Assembly: GCF_026151205.1 (NCBI RefSeq)
Contig: NC_087078.1
Span: 4,731,675-4,795,674 of the forward strand
DNA: 64,000 bases
DNA from: Bolinopsis microptera
Lineage: Eukaryota > Ctenophora > Tentaculata > Lobata > Bolinopsidae
Direction: 5' to 3'
Part shown: one piece after another, positions 35,436 to 46,372 of the stretch
Layout: every line of letters starts with the position of its first letter
Position numbering within the stretch: the first letter of the stretch is position 1
Notes under the pieces: generated by a model
What the model saw: the letters and a program-made list of their open reading frames with translations, nothing else
Databases searched by the model: none
Told to the model about the DNA's origin: nothing
Made by a program: the position numbers and the translations under genes

Positions 35436-35767
35436 ATACGACAATGTTATGCGTGTTTTCAAATATAATATGCGGGTGTGGTGCGGAGTTAACAAGGGTT
35501 AATTTCTATAACGATTTAAATAAAAATAGAAAGCGATTCAAGACGGGAGTGATGAGGTGTAATACTCGGTGTTCAGACCTTATGATCATGGAGTGTGGTG
35601 CCTCATGGCTAATAATGACTTAATTATCCACAAGAAATAACTGATTATGAGATTATTGTTTAAGAAACTATTGGGTCACCTAATGCGGGTTTTGACTCAG
35701 CGGGTAATTACTCCTACCCTTTTTAACTGCGGCAGTGAAATCCCGGCCGTAGGCCGGGTTACACTAG
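34990..35767 (+). mobile_element. Short nonautonomous Helitron
   Basis: Helitrons move by rolling circle, lack inverted termini and end in a hairpin followed by CTRR. Here the left end is TCATTATATATAATATAAC and a GTGTGTGTCTGTCTGTC tract. The right end has the hairpin CCCGGCCGTAGGCCGGG (35742-35758), then TTACA and CTAG, followed by T. The interior AAAACGGTAAGAGTTACGGG and TTTTTTCGGTATAGTGTCGA match 12430-12500. No Rep/helicase frame is present. The exact left boundary is uncertain by a few bases. Confidence 0.7.
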
Positions 35768-36404
35768 TATATAATATAGAGAATCCAGTGAGTTATACCA
35801 TTGGCCACTTAGACTTGATGATAGAAATTTGTCAAGGATCTTTAGGGGAGGCATATTATCTGTCCTGTTACCAATGGCACACAGCATCGATCCTTTTTGT
35901 GGTGTATCTTTATTTTTAGTGTGCAATACTGTAATACATCAATAAATCATCCTATGGTTCGTATATGATACTATTGATGTGATATTTGGTATGATTACTA
36001 TATGATATAATTAAATGATATTTTCTGAATAGATATGTTTTTTGAGATGATTTAGTTGTTAATTGTTACTGAATATTTTCACCTCACCCTTTAGAACTGC
36101 TCTGACATGGTTAGTACCTGACATTCATGTGTTAGTTGTTAATCATATGGGCGGTATACAAGCACATTATTTCATTTCATTTTAACATTGTGTTTCATTG
36201 AGTTTCATTGAGTTTCATTGTGGTTCATTATGTTTCATTGTGATTTATTGTGTTTCAATGACGATAACATAATGTACGATTATGACAGGCAATTTGCGTG
36301 CCTGTCTCATTTTCATCGAAAGCATTTTAATGCTTGCTAGTTGCTATAGTGATCTCGCAATGTCATGCTGCTAGCAAAATTATTATATTTAGTCAGTAAT
36401 CAGG
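35768..36404. other. Gene-free AT-rich interval
   Basis: No supported gene. A short run of TTTCATTG-type repeats lies at 36180-36255. Confidence 0.5.
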
Positions 36405-37125
36405 TTATTGGTAGAGTGTAGTCAGGGTATAGTGGTAGTGTGTAGTTAGAGTAGTGGTAGTGTGTAGTCAGGGTAGTGGTAATGTGTAGTCAGGGTAGTG
36501 GTAGTGTGTAGTTAGAGTAGTGGTAGTGTGTAGTCAGAGTAGTGGTTACCTGAGGACCCCAGGCTATTATGTTCATTAACATAGAATAGAGATTAGGCGG
36601 AATGACAGGCTGAGCGCGGCCCAGTAAGAGTATAGTGGTAGTGTGTAGTCAGGGTAGTGGTAGTGTGTAGTCAGGGTAGTGGTAGTGTGTAGTCAGGGTA
36701 GTGGTAGTGTGTAGTCAGGGTAGTGGTAGTTTGTAGTCAGGGTAGTGGTAGTGTGTAGTCAGAGTAGTGGTAGTGTGTAGTCAGGGCCGTGGTAGTGTGT
36801 AGTCAGGGTAGTGGTAATGTGTAGTCAGGGTAGTGGTAGTGTGTAATCAGGGTAGTGGTAGTGTGTAGTCAGGGTAGTGGTAATGTGTAGTCAGGGTAGT
36901 GGTAGTGTGTAGTCAGGGTAGTGGTAATGTGTAGTCAGGGTAGTGGTAGTGTGTAGTCAGGGTAGTGGTAGTGTGTAGTCAGGGTAGTGGTAGTGTGTAG
37001 TCAGGGTAGTGGTAGTGTGTAGTCAGGGCAGTGGTAGTGTGTAGTCAGGGTAGTGGTAATGTGTAGTCAGGGTAGTGGTTCTGTGTAATCAGGGCAGTGG
37101 TAGTGTGTAGTCAGGGCAGTGTGTT
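36405..37125. repeat. 23-bp minisatellite interrupted by an 85-bp repeat
   Basis: About 27 copies of GTAGTGGTAGTGTGTAGTCA plus GGG. The array is split at 36547-36631 by the small dispersed repeat also found inverted at 33768, so insertion happened after the array existed. Confidence 0.92.
36547..36631. mobile_element. 85-bp dispersed repeat, copy 2, inserted in a minisatellite
   Basis: Begins CCTGAGGACCCCAGGCTATT and ends GCTGAGCGCGGCCCAGTAAG. Its clean position inside a regular array and its second copy at 33768 indicate mobility or templated insertion. Confidence 0.7.
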
Positions 37126-37217
37126 AATGACGATGAGTGTAGTTATCTCTTCATCAGGTGATCTTATTACAATTTTATAAGAGCTGCTAATCTTGTTACC
37201 AACACAACACGTATATA

Positions 37218-37969
37218 TATACATATCACCGGAGACTCGCGGGCGGAACAAAATATTGCACGCGCAAGCGCGTGCAATATTTCATATGTCCCCGAGGGCG
37301 CTAGCCCGAGGAGGACATATTTTCGTATAGCACGGAGGGCCCATCGGGCCCGAGTGCTATACGATTTTTCCGCCCGCGGGTCGAGGTGATGTGGATTATA
37401 TCCACCAGCGGGCGTATTACAGTTCATATATAATTTTATAAATAAACAATGGAGCTTGTATAAAAGCCAACTCTAGAAAAGGTCGCCACTAATTGTTGTA
37501 ACCATGGTAACACGTCACGTGTTCAATGTAAGCCAATCATAAAGGGCTGTGTCGTATATAGGGGCTGGAGATGCACTGCATTCCTGGGCCGTGGGAATAA
37601 TGAATGTAATGTCAGTGACGATGAATATCAATAATATAGGGGGATTATAGTGCTGATGTGTATTATGTAGTGTGTTATAATAACTTTGATATAAATCAAA
37701 GTATCATGTCATCTGCTCACGAGCTGCATGAGCAGCCCTACCGGACACAAAAATAAAATGTATATATAGTCAGTGTAATAAGGAATTTCACATGGAGACG
37801 ATACAGAAACTGAAAATATTTTGGAGAACTCCGGGCTATATTGCTACTGGTCAAATTTAATGTCACTTGTTAGCGGGCTATATCATGAGCGGGCTGTAGA
37901 GATATCGGGCCCTTTGACAGCGGGCTGGTGAGAGCCCGCTATGCGAAAAAGCGCACGCTGGTGGATATA
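37218..37969. mobile_element. Hairpin-ended element, short copy (752 bp)
   Basis: The left module (37218-37408) and right module (37779-37969) are near-identical to those at 15870 and 17341. The outer stem CGCGGGCGGAA/TTCCGCCCGCG encloses three hairpins (AATATTGCACGCGC with loop AA; ATATGTCC/GGACATAT; CGTATAGCAC/GTGCTATACG with GGGCCC). Between the modules there is only about 370 bp, including GTAACCATGGTAACA, CACGTG and GCCAATCA. The shared sequence starts and stops at the same points in both copies, which defines the element; outside them the flanks differ. Confidence 0.8.
37498..37552 (+). promoter_or_regulatory. X-box / E-box / CCAAT block in the short copy
   Basis: GTAACCATGGTAACA is a symmetric RFX-type X-box, followed by CACGTG and GCCAATCA within 45 bp and by GTATATAGG. 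Same order as in the long copy. Confidence 0.5.
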
Positions 37970-38851
37970 TTGCTATACTGTGCACGCCATTCATTTGTCA
38001 TCCTTTATAGTAATAATGTGTTTATTGTACATCGCGTATAGTCTTAGAGTTGTATGAATGTATATTGTATATTGCATAGTTTCACAGTAATGTGTTAATG
38101 TATATTGTATGTTGTATAGTCTCACAGCTGCAGTGCGATTTTTTTGAAACTTCACTTAACCATGTTACTGTTCACTTTATAGTGTGTCTTGACAGTTAAC
38201 ATTTTAGTGTCTTGACAGTTAACATTTTAGTGTCTTGACAGTTAACATTTTAGTTGCTCTTTAATTTTATCAAGTGATGACGCGATTGTTCTGGTCAGTG
38301 TTTGTATAAACTGTATGTCATTTCTACATAGGAAGGTGAAAGTTGGGCCCGTAATGTTAATATAAACCACCAATGCTACATCTTAAGTTGTAGAACCACA
38401 AAAACTCGCCTCTTTACTGTGTATACAGTTTATACAAGCACTTACCGGTGTTTATATTCAATGTATATATGATTGGGATTTGAAAGTAAGAGCATGTACT
38501 AATTATCATTTTCCTGACAATGTGATAACATAATTTCATTATTTTAATATTCTCCCTTATATTGTTGGACGTTTTCCATGTTCCGGGCCAAATATTTCAG
38601 GATAGATTAGGATTATCGTCGTTCATATCAAATTGCAAAAATTCTTACTTTCTTAGTCCACGACTAACGATTCATTGAATTTCTCATTTCAACCTAGTCA
38701 GTTTTCTATTTTTCGATTGTTAGATGAGGTTACAGTGGACTAGTGTAGTCAGGGCACTCGCACTACACTTTTGCTTTGTCTCTCTATCTAATGCACTTAC
38801 GTGAGTATTACCAAAACTGGGCTTTTATTTCAATCTTTGCGACTTCATGAC
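37970..38851. other. Interval upstream of the plus-strand annexin
   Basis: No ORF of note. Three copies of AGTGTCTTGACAGTTAACAT lie at about 38180-38253. This may include the annexin promoter, but no clear TATA or CpG feature was seen. Confidence 0.45.
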
Positions 38852-41800
38852 ATGGAAGTCATAGATATTGCTGTTATTGGTAAATCCCCCCACTAACAAA
38901 TGTTGCCTCCTCCCTCTAACAAATGTTGCCTCCCTCCCCTCTCTAACAAATGTTACCTCCTCCCTCTAACAAATGTTACCTCCTCCCTCTAACAAATGTT
39001 GCCTCCTCCCTCTAACAAATGTTGCCTCCCTCCCCCTCTAACAAATGTTGCCTCCCCTCCCTCTAACAAATGTTGCCTCCCTCCTCTAACAAATGTTACC
39101 TCCTCCCTCTAACAAATGTTGCCTCCTCCCTCTAACAAATGTTGCCTCCCTCCCCCTCTAACAAATGTTGCCTCCCTCCCCCCTCTAACAAATGTTGCCT
39201 CCCTCCCCCCTCTAACAAATGTTGCCTCCCCTCCCTCTAACAAATGTTGCCTCCCCCTCTAAAAAATGTTGCCTCCCTCCCCCCTCTAACAAATGTTGCC
39301 TCCCCCCTCTAACAAATGTTGCCTCCCCTCCCTCTAACAAATGTTGCCTCCCTCCCCCTCTAACAAATGTTACCTCCTCCCTCTAACAAATGTTACCTCC
39401 TCCCTCTAACAAATGTTGCCTCCTCCCTCTAACAAATGTTGCCTCCCTCCCCCTCTAACAAATGTTGCCTCCCTCCCCCCTCTAACAAATGTTGCCTCCC
39501 TCCCCCCTCTAACAAATGTTGCCTCCCCTCCCTCTAACAAATGTTGCCTCCCCCTCTAAAAAATGTTGCCTCCCTCCCCCCTCTAACAAATGTTGCCTCC
39601 CGCCTCTAACAAATGTTGCCTCCCCTCCCTCTAACAAATGTTGCCTCCCTCCCCCTCTAACAAATGTTGCCTCCCTCCCCCTCTAACAAATGTTGCCTCC
39701 CTCCCCCCTCTAACAAATGTTGCCGCCCCTCTAACAAATGTTGCCTCCCCTCCCTCTAACAAATGTTGCCTCCCTCCCCCCACTAACAAATGTTGCCTCC
39801 CCCCTCTAACAAATGTTACCTCCTCCCTCTAACAAATGTTGCCTCCTCCCTCTAACAAATGTTGCCTCCCTCCCCCTCTAACAAATGTTGCCTCCCTCCC
39901 CCCTCTAACAAATGTTGCCTCCCTCCCCCCTCTAACAAATGTTGCCTCCCCTCCCTCTAAAAAATGTTGCCTCCCCCTCTAAAAAATGTTGCCTCCCTCC
40001 CCCCTCTAACAAATGTTGCCTCCCCCCTCTAACAAATGTTGCCTCCCCTCCCTCTAACAAATGTTGCCTCCCTCCCCCTCTAACAAATGTTGCCTCCCTC
40101 CCCCTCTAACAAATGTTGCCTCCCTCCCCCCTCTAACAAATGTTGCCGCCCTCCCCCCTCTAACAAATGTTGCCTCCCCTCCCTCTAACAAATGTTGCCG
40201 CCCTCCCCCATCTAACAAATGTTGCCGCCCCTCTAACAAATGTTGCCTCCCTCGCCCTCTAAAAAATGTTGCCTCCCTCCCCTCTCTAACAAATGTTGCC
40301 TCCCTCCCCCCTCTAACAAATGTTGCCTCCCTCCCCCCTCTAACAAATGTTGCCTCCCCTCCCTCTAACAAATGTTGCCTCCCCCTCTAAAAAATGTTGC
40401 CTCCCTCCCCCCTCTAACAAATGTTGCCTCCTCCCTCTAACAAATGTTGCCTCCCCCCCTCTAACAAATGTTGCCTCCCTCCCCCCTCTAACAAATTTTG
40501 CCTCCTCCCTCTATGAAATGTTGACTCCCCCCTTTAACAAATGTTGCCACCCCCTCTAACAAATGTTGCCTCCCTCCCCCCTCTAACAAATGTTGCCGCC
40601 CCTCTAACAAATGTTGCCTCCCTCCCCCCTCTAACAATTGTTGCCTCACCCCCTCTAACAAATGTTGCCTCCCTCCCCCCTCTAACAAATTTTGCCTCCT
40701 CCCTCTATGAAATGTTGACTCCCCCCTTTAACAAATGTTGCCACCCCCTCTAACAAATGTTGCCTCCCTCCCCCCTCTAACAATTGTTGCCTCCCCCCTC
40801 TAACAAATGTTGCCTCCCTCCCCCCTCTAACAAATGTTGCCTCCTCCCTCTAACAAATGTTGCCTCCCCTCCCTCTAACAAATGTTACCGCCCCTCCTCT
40901 AACAAATGTTGCCTCCCTCCCCCCTCTAACAAATTTTGCATCCCCTCCCTCTAACAAATGTTGCCTCCCTCCCCCCTCTAACAAATTTTGCCTCCCCTCC
41001 CTCTAACAAATGTTGCCTCCCTCCCCCCTCTAACAAATTTTGCATCCCCTCCCTCTAACAAATGTTGCCTCCCCCTCTAAAAAATGTTGCCTCCCTCCCC
41101 TCTCTAACAAATGTTGCCTCCCTCCCCCCTCTAACAAATTTTGCCTCCTCCCTCTATGACCTCCATCCCCCCTCTAACAAATGTTGCCTCCTCCCTCTAA
41201 CAAATGTTGCCTCCCCTCCCTCTAACAAATGTTGCCTCCCCTCCCTCTAACAAATGTTGCCTCCCCCTCTATAAAATGTTGCCTCCCTCCCCCCTCTAAC
41301 AATTGTTGCCTCCCCCCTCTAACAAATGTTGCCTCCCTCCCCCCTCTAACAAATTTTGCCTCCTCCCTCTATGAAATGTTGACTCCCCCCTTTAACAAAT
41401 GTTGCCACCCCCTCTAACAAATGTTGCCTCCCTCCCCCCTCTAACAAATGTTGCCTCCTCCCTCTAACAAATGTTGCCTCCCCTCCCTCTAACAAATGTT
41501 GCCTCCCTCCCCCTCTAACAAATGTTGCCGCCCTCCCCTCTCTAACAAATGTTGCCTCCCTCCCCCCTCTAACAAATGTTGCCGCCCCTCCTCTAACAAA
41601 TGTTGCCTCCCTCCCCCTCTAACAAATTTTGCTTCCCCTCCCTCTAACAAATGTTGCCTCCCCCTCTAAAAAATGTTGCCTCCCTCCTCCCTCTAACAAA
41701 TGTTGCCTCCCCTCCCTCTAACAAATGTTGCCTCCCTCCCCCTCTAACAAATGTTACCGCCCTCCCCCTTTAACAAATGTTGCCTCCCTCCCCCCTCTAA

Positions 41801-44800
41801 CAAATGTTGCCGCCCCTCCTCTAACAAATGTTGCCTCCCTCCCCCTCTAACAAATTTTGCTTCCCCTCCCTCTAACAAATGTTGCCTCCCCCTCTAAAAA
41901 ATGTTGCCTCCCTCCTCCCTCTAACAAATGTTGCCTCCCCTCCCTCTAACAAATGTTGCCTCCCCTCCCTCTAACAAATGTTGCCTCCCCCTCTAAAAAA
42001 TGTTGCCTCCCTCCCCCCTCTAACAATTGTTGCCTCCCCCCTCTAACAAATGTTGCCTCCCTCCCCCCTCTAACAAATTTTGCCTCCTCCCTCTATGAAA
42101 TGTTGACTCCCCCCTTTAACAAATGTTGCCACCCCCTCTAACAAATGTTGCCTCCCTCCCCCCTCTAACAAATGTTGCCTCCTCCCTCTAACAAATGTTG
42201 CCTCCCCTCCCTCTAACAAATGTTGCCTCCCTCCCCCTCTAACAAATGTTGCCGCCCTCCCCCTCTAACAAATGTTGCCGCCCCTCCCCCCCCTAACAAA
42301 TGTTGCCTCCTCCCTCTAACAAATGTTGCCTCCCCTCCCTCTAACAAATGTTGCCTCCCTCCCCCTCTAACAAATGTTACCGCCCTCCCCCTTTAACAAA
42401 TGTTGCCGCCCCTCCCCCATCTAACAAATGTTGCCTCCCTCCCTCTAACAAATGTTGCCTCCCTCCCCCCTCTAACAAATGTTGCCTCCTCCCTCTAACA
42501 AATGTTGCCTCCCCTCCCTCTAACAAATGTTGCCTCCCTCCCCCTCTAACAAATGTTGCCTCCTCCCTCTAACAAATGTTGCCTCCCCTCCCTCTAACAA
42601 ATGTTGCCTCCCTCCCCCTCTAACAAATGTTGCCGCCCTCCCCCTCTAACAAATGTTGCCGCCCCTCCCCCCTCTAACAAATGTTGCCTCCTCCCTCTAA
42701 CAAATGTTGCCTCCCCTCCCTCTAACAAATGTTGCCTCCCCTCCCTCTAACAAATGTTGCCTCCCTCCCCCTCTAACAAATGTTGCCTCCTCCCTCTAAC
42801 AAATGTTGCCGCCCTCCCCCATCTAACAAATGTTGCCTCCCTCCCCCATCTAACAAATGTTGCCTCCTCCCTCTAACAAATGTTGCCTCCCCTCCCTCTA
42901 ACAAATGTTGCCTCCCTCCCTCTCTAACAAATGTTGCCCCCCCCCACCCTAACAAGTGTTGCCTCCCTCCCCTATAACAAATGTTGCCGCCAATGTTGCC
43001 GCGCCCCTCCCATCCCCCTCGCCCGCCCCCCTCTGACAAGATTTCATGATTTTCTCTGCAGAGCTGAAGGCAGTACTATAGAAGAACCAGAAACGATTGA
43101 TTTGTTAACAGATGCTAAAGATATGAGACAAGCCATGAGTGGGTGGGGAACTAATGAGAATACTCTCATCAATATACTGACTCATAGGACTTACAACAAT
43201 CGCTTAGTAAGTCATTAGTAATGATTCATAGGACTTACAACAATCGCTTAATAAGTCATTAGTACTGACCCATAGGACTTAAAACAATCGCTTAGTAAGT
43301 CATTAGTAATGATTCATAGGACTTAAAACAATCGCTTAGTAAGTCATTAGTACTGACCCATAGGACTTACAACAATCGCTCAGTAAGTCATTAGTACTGA
43401 CCCATAGGACTTACAACAATTGCTTTATAGTAAGCCATTAGTACTGATTCATAGGACTTACAACAATCGCTTAGTAAGTCATTAGTACTGACCCATAGGA
43501 CTTACAACAATCGCTCAGTAAGTCATTAGTACTGACCCATAGGACTTACAACAATCGCTTAGTAAGTCATTAGTACTGATTCGTAGGACTTACAACAATA
43601 GCTTAGTAAGTCATTAGTACTGACCCATAGGACTTACAACAATCGCTCAGTAAGTCATTAGTACTGACCCATAGGACTTACAACAATAGCTTAGTAAGTC
43701 ATTAGTACTGACCCATAGGACTTACAACAATTGCTTAGTAAGTCATTAGTACTGACCCATAGGACTTACAACAATCGCTTAGTAAGTCATTAGTACTGAT
43801 TCGTAGGACTTACAACAATCGCTTAGTAAGTCATTAGTACTGACTCATAGGACTTACAACAATGTTAATAACCATTCCTCCAGAAAATAACACAATTGTA
43901 CCGAGAAACTTACTCTAAGTCCTTGTGGGAAGATATCAAGTCTGAAACAAGCAACCATTTTAGAACAACTCTAAAAGGGCTTGTGCTGCCAGAGGCTAGG
44001 TTCCTAGCAGAGGAGATGCGAAATGCTATGGTAAAATTTTTGCTTTACTTCGAGAAAGTAATATTGAAAGTATAGGTAGTACAGTGTTACTACTTCTATT
44101 GTTGCAGTTATATTGAAAGTATAGGTAGTGCAGTATTACTACTTCTATAGCTATATTGCTACTTCTAGAGCGGTTGGGGGACAAATGAAGACACCTTGCT
44201 GCTGTGTCTGATGCTAACAGTTAATGACTACGACACAGTGCAGGGCTTGAAGGACTACTACAAAGCAAGTAAGCTGACAATATTTATAGTGTTTACCTTA
44301 ATCTCAATGATCTTTGGCACCGTCAGCTTTATTGGAGGGTTCAACGCTTTCAATGTGTAGTAAGGGGAGGTTCTTACACATTTTACACATTTTACACATT
44401 TTGCACATTTTACACATTTTACACATTTCACACATTTAATTTCAGTTTACAACACGGATCTAGAAGATGAGATCAAAGGTGAAACTGACTCTCCATTCAA
44501 GGATTTCCTGGTTGAGGTGCTTGACCGCCCTAAGTTCAATGAATCAGGTACATACTCCTTCAGTTCAGACAAATAAGTGCGTTATTCATTAAAGTTTAAA
44601 AGTTTTATTGTTTTTAGTTAATCTTTTGAGTTTTGTAAAAATCAAATTGAGAACATTAATATGTTCCTAATTATAGCTGAGGTTGACAACGAAGCGGTAG
44701 AAGCCGACTTTTCCGACATCAAAGAGTTCCTCGCTGCAAAGGAGGTGAAGGACATAGTATATCTAGTGACAAGCAGGAGCCTCAAACATTTGGCTATTTT

Positions 44801-45916
44801 GCAGGAAAAGTACTATCAGGTGATGGGTATTAACGTTATTTCAATTATATTTATAAGGTTAAACAACTTTCTGATTGGAGACTTAAAGAACTACGTGGCG
44901 CTATAATAAAATAACAAGCGCGGTGTTTCAGGGAAGTGCCCCCCCCCCCCCTCCCGCTGAAAAAGCGCCCCCCTGTTGGCGCCCCTCCCCTTGTGGCGCC
45001 CCTCCCTAAAATAAAACAAATTAGATGATTTTAGAGGATACGCCGGTAAAATCTCTAAAAAAGTAAAAAGAGTGTTTTTAGATCAAAACGCGCAGTTTTT
45101 CTAGTACCGTAGTTAAGTTTTTCCAAATTGTCTCACATTCAAACGACAATTTGGCGCCCCCCCCCCCCCCCCCTAAAATGGCGCCCCCCCCCCCCCCCCC
45201 CCTGCAAAGCGGAGTCGGCGGGGCCCTTCGTTACGCCACCGTTTCAGAGTGAAGGTTCTGAGCTGTACCAAGCACTGGAAAGTATAACAGATCACCATAT
45301 GAAGGACGGGTTTGTCAGTTTGATGTCAGTTGCTACTGACTTTACCAGATACTGCGCTTACGAACTTCACAACGCAATGGATGTGAGTTTAAATATTAGT
45401 GTTACTGTTAAACTCATTAAATACATAGTGTAAGGGCAGCCTCGCTCCACCAAGGGAGATGTATATATTTATATTCTTATTTTCAAGGGGGACGGCACGG
45501 AGGAGGGAGTTCTGACTCGGATCATTACTACTCGGGCAGACAAGGATCTCGCTGACATTAAGGAAATGTACTTTGAAATGTTCAACAAGAAACTTAGCCA
45601 ACAAATCAAGGTCTTCCAACGCGTTACAATTAGGGTTTTTCCTGAAAATCTGTCTTATAATGTGTTATAAACACATATAGTTGTTATGTTCAAATCCATG
45701 GCTGGGGAACCGCCTAGTTGTGGAACTTTTCAAACCTATATTACTACTGTACTACCTATAGTACAGTAGTATTATAGGTAGTACTACTATTTAATAGCTA
45801 CTATTTGACATAGGAGCTATTATTTGACGTAGGAGCGTCTAAATTTCTAAGGTTGACAATTTCAGGATGACACAAGCGGTGATTACAGAAAAACTCTCCT
45901 TAGCCTCGTGAACTGA
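38852..45916 (+). CDS. Annexin, four-repeat, nine coding exons
   Basis: Ca2+-dependent phospholipid-binding protein. Exons: 43062-43206, 43884-44030, 44169-44268, 44446-44547, 44677-44819, 45248-45382, 45488-45610, 45866-45916, plus a candidate first exon 38852-38879 (MEVIDIAVI) that keeps frame if the acceptor is the second AG (43063). Total about 323 residues, the usual annexin core length. Repeat 1 has MSGWGTNENTLINIL with SETSNHF, repeat 2 MSGWGTNEDTLLLCL with GETDSPF. Repeat 3 has lost the GxGT loop (FLAAKEVKDIVYLVTSR) and probably does not bind Ca2+ there. Repeat 4 has DGDGTEEGVLTRII and ends DDTSGDYRKTLLSLVN. The donor after 45610 is GTCTTC, weaker than the others. The repeat-4 exon is 41 codons as in the minus-strand annexin, but repeats 2 and 3 differ, so the two are diverged paralogues, not a recent duplicate. 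Confidence 0.9.
38884..43020. repeat. 4.1-kb C/T-rich minisatellite, ~22-27-bp units
   Basis: About 170 copies of CTAACAAATGTTGCCTCCCT followed by CCC and variants, organised in higher-order blocks (for example the ATGAAATGTTGACTCCCCCC block recurs at 40513, 40708, 41370 and 42098). It fills intron 1 of the plus-strand annexin, if the first exon is right, starting immediately after the GTAAAT donor and ending about 40 nt before the acceptor. The minus strand is G-rich (GGGAGGGAGG) with strong strand asymmetry. The many short ORFs are artefacts. Confidence 0.95.
43177..43872. repeat. 44-bp minisatellite built from an annexin exon end plus splice donor
   Basis: About 15 copies of CTGACCCATAGGACTTACAA followed by CAATCGCTTA and GTAAGTCATTAGTA. 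The first copy is the real end of annexin exon 43062-43206 (codons LTHRTYNNRL) and its GTAAGT donor. Later copies differ from the exon by about one base in 30. 44 is not a multiple of three, and GTAAGTCATTAG places a stop directly after the first donor. Confidence 0.93.
44372..44436. repeat. 9-bp array (ACACATTTT)n before an acceptor
   Basis: Seven imperfect copies in the intron, ending a few bases before the TTTCAG acceptor of annexin exon 44446-44547. Confidence 0.8.
44925..45241. mobile_element. MITE with CGTTACGCCACC right end, in an annexin intron
   Basis: Shares its interior with 23153-23400 (GCTGAAAAAGCGCCCCCCTG, TTAGATGATTTTAGAGGATA, TTCACATTC-type tail) and ends CGTTACGCCACC, the inverse of GTGGCGTAACG at 23156. 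It contains long poly-C runs. Its right end is only about 6 bp from the acceptor of exon 45248-45382, so it now supplies that intron's 3' region. Confidence 0.75.
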
Positions 45917-46372
45917 CTTTCTTCTCTAGTAGCAGAGTACTACTATACACAACGAGGAGAGATAACACTAATATTATTCATGATTTATAAAATGTGTATT
46001 GTTTTGAAATTAAATAAACTCTACCTTATATGGTCATTGGTCATTAACTGCGACTTTTTGAATAATTGACTGTTTGACGATTGAATATATTGTATATGAT
46101 ACTATGATGATAGTATCAAGAGACTACCAAATAAGGCACAAGCAGAAGCTGCTGACACTAATTTTGCATCAACTGTATGAAAATTTAATATTTCATTAAT
46201 TATAAAAGGATTAAATAAAAGTATTTTTGATTTAAATTTGAGTTCTTTCATCAAACAAGAAATGAAATAAACATTTGCGGGCTGCTGGTAAATTGTACAT
46301 ATTATCACTTCAACAGTCTGTATTCTGTAAATAAATGATCTCAGAAAGAGAGAAAAAGTCAGCATAAATGAT

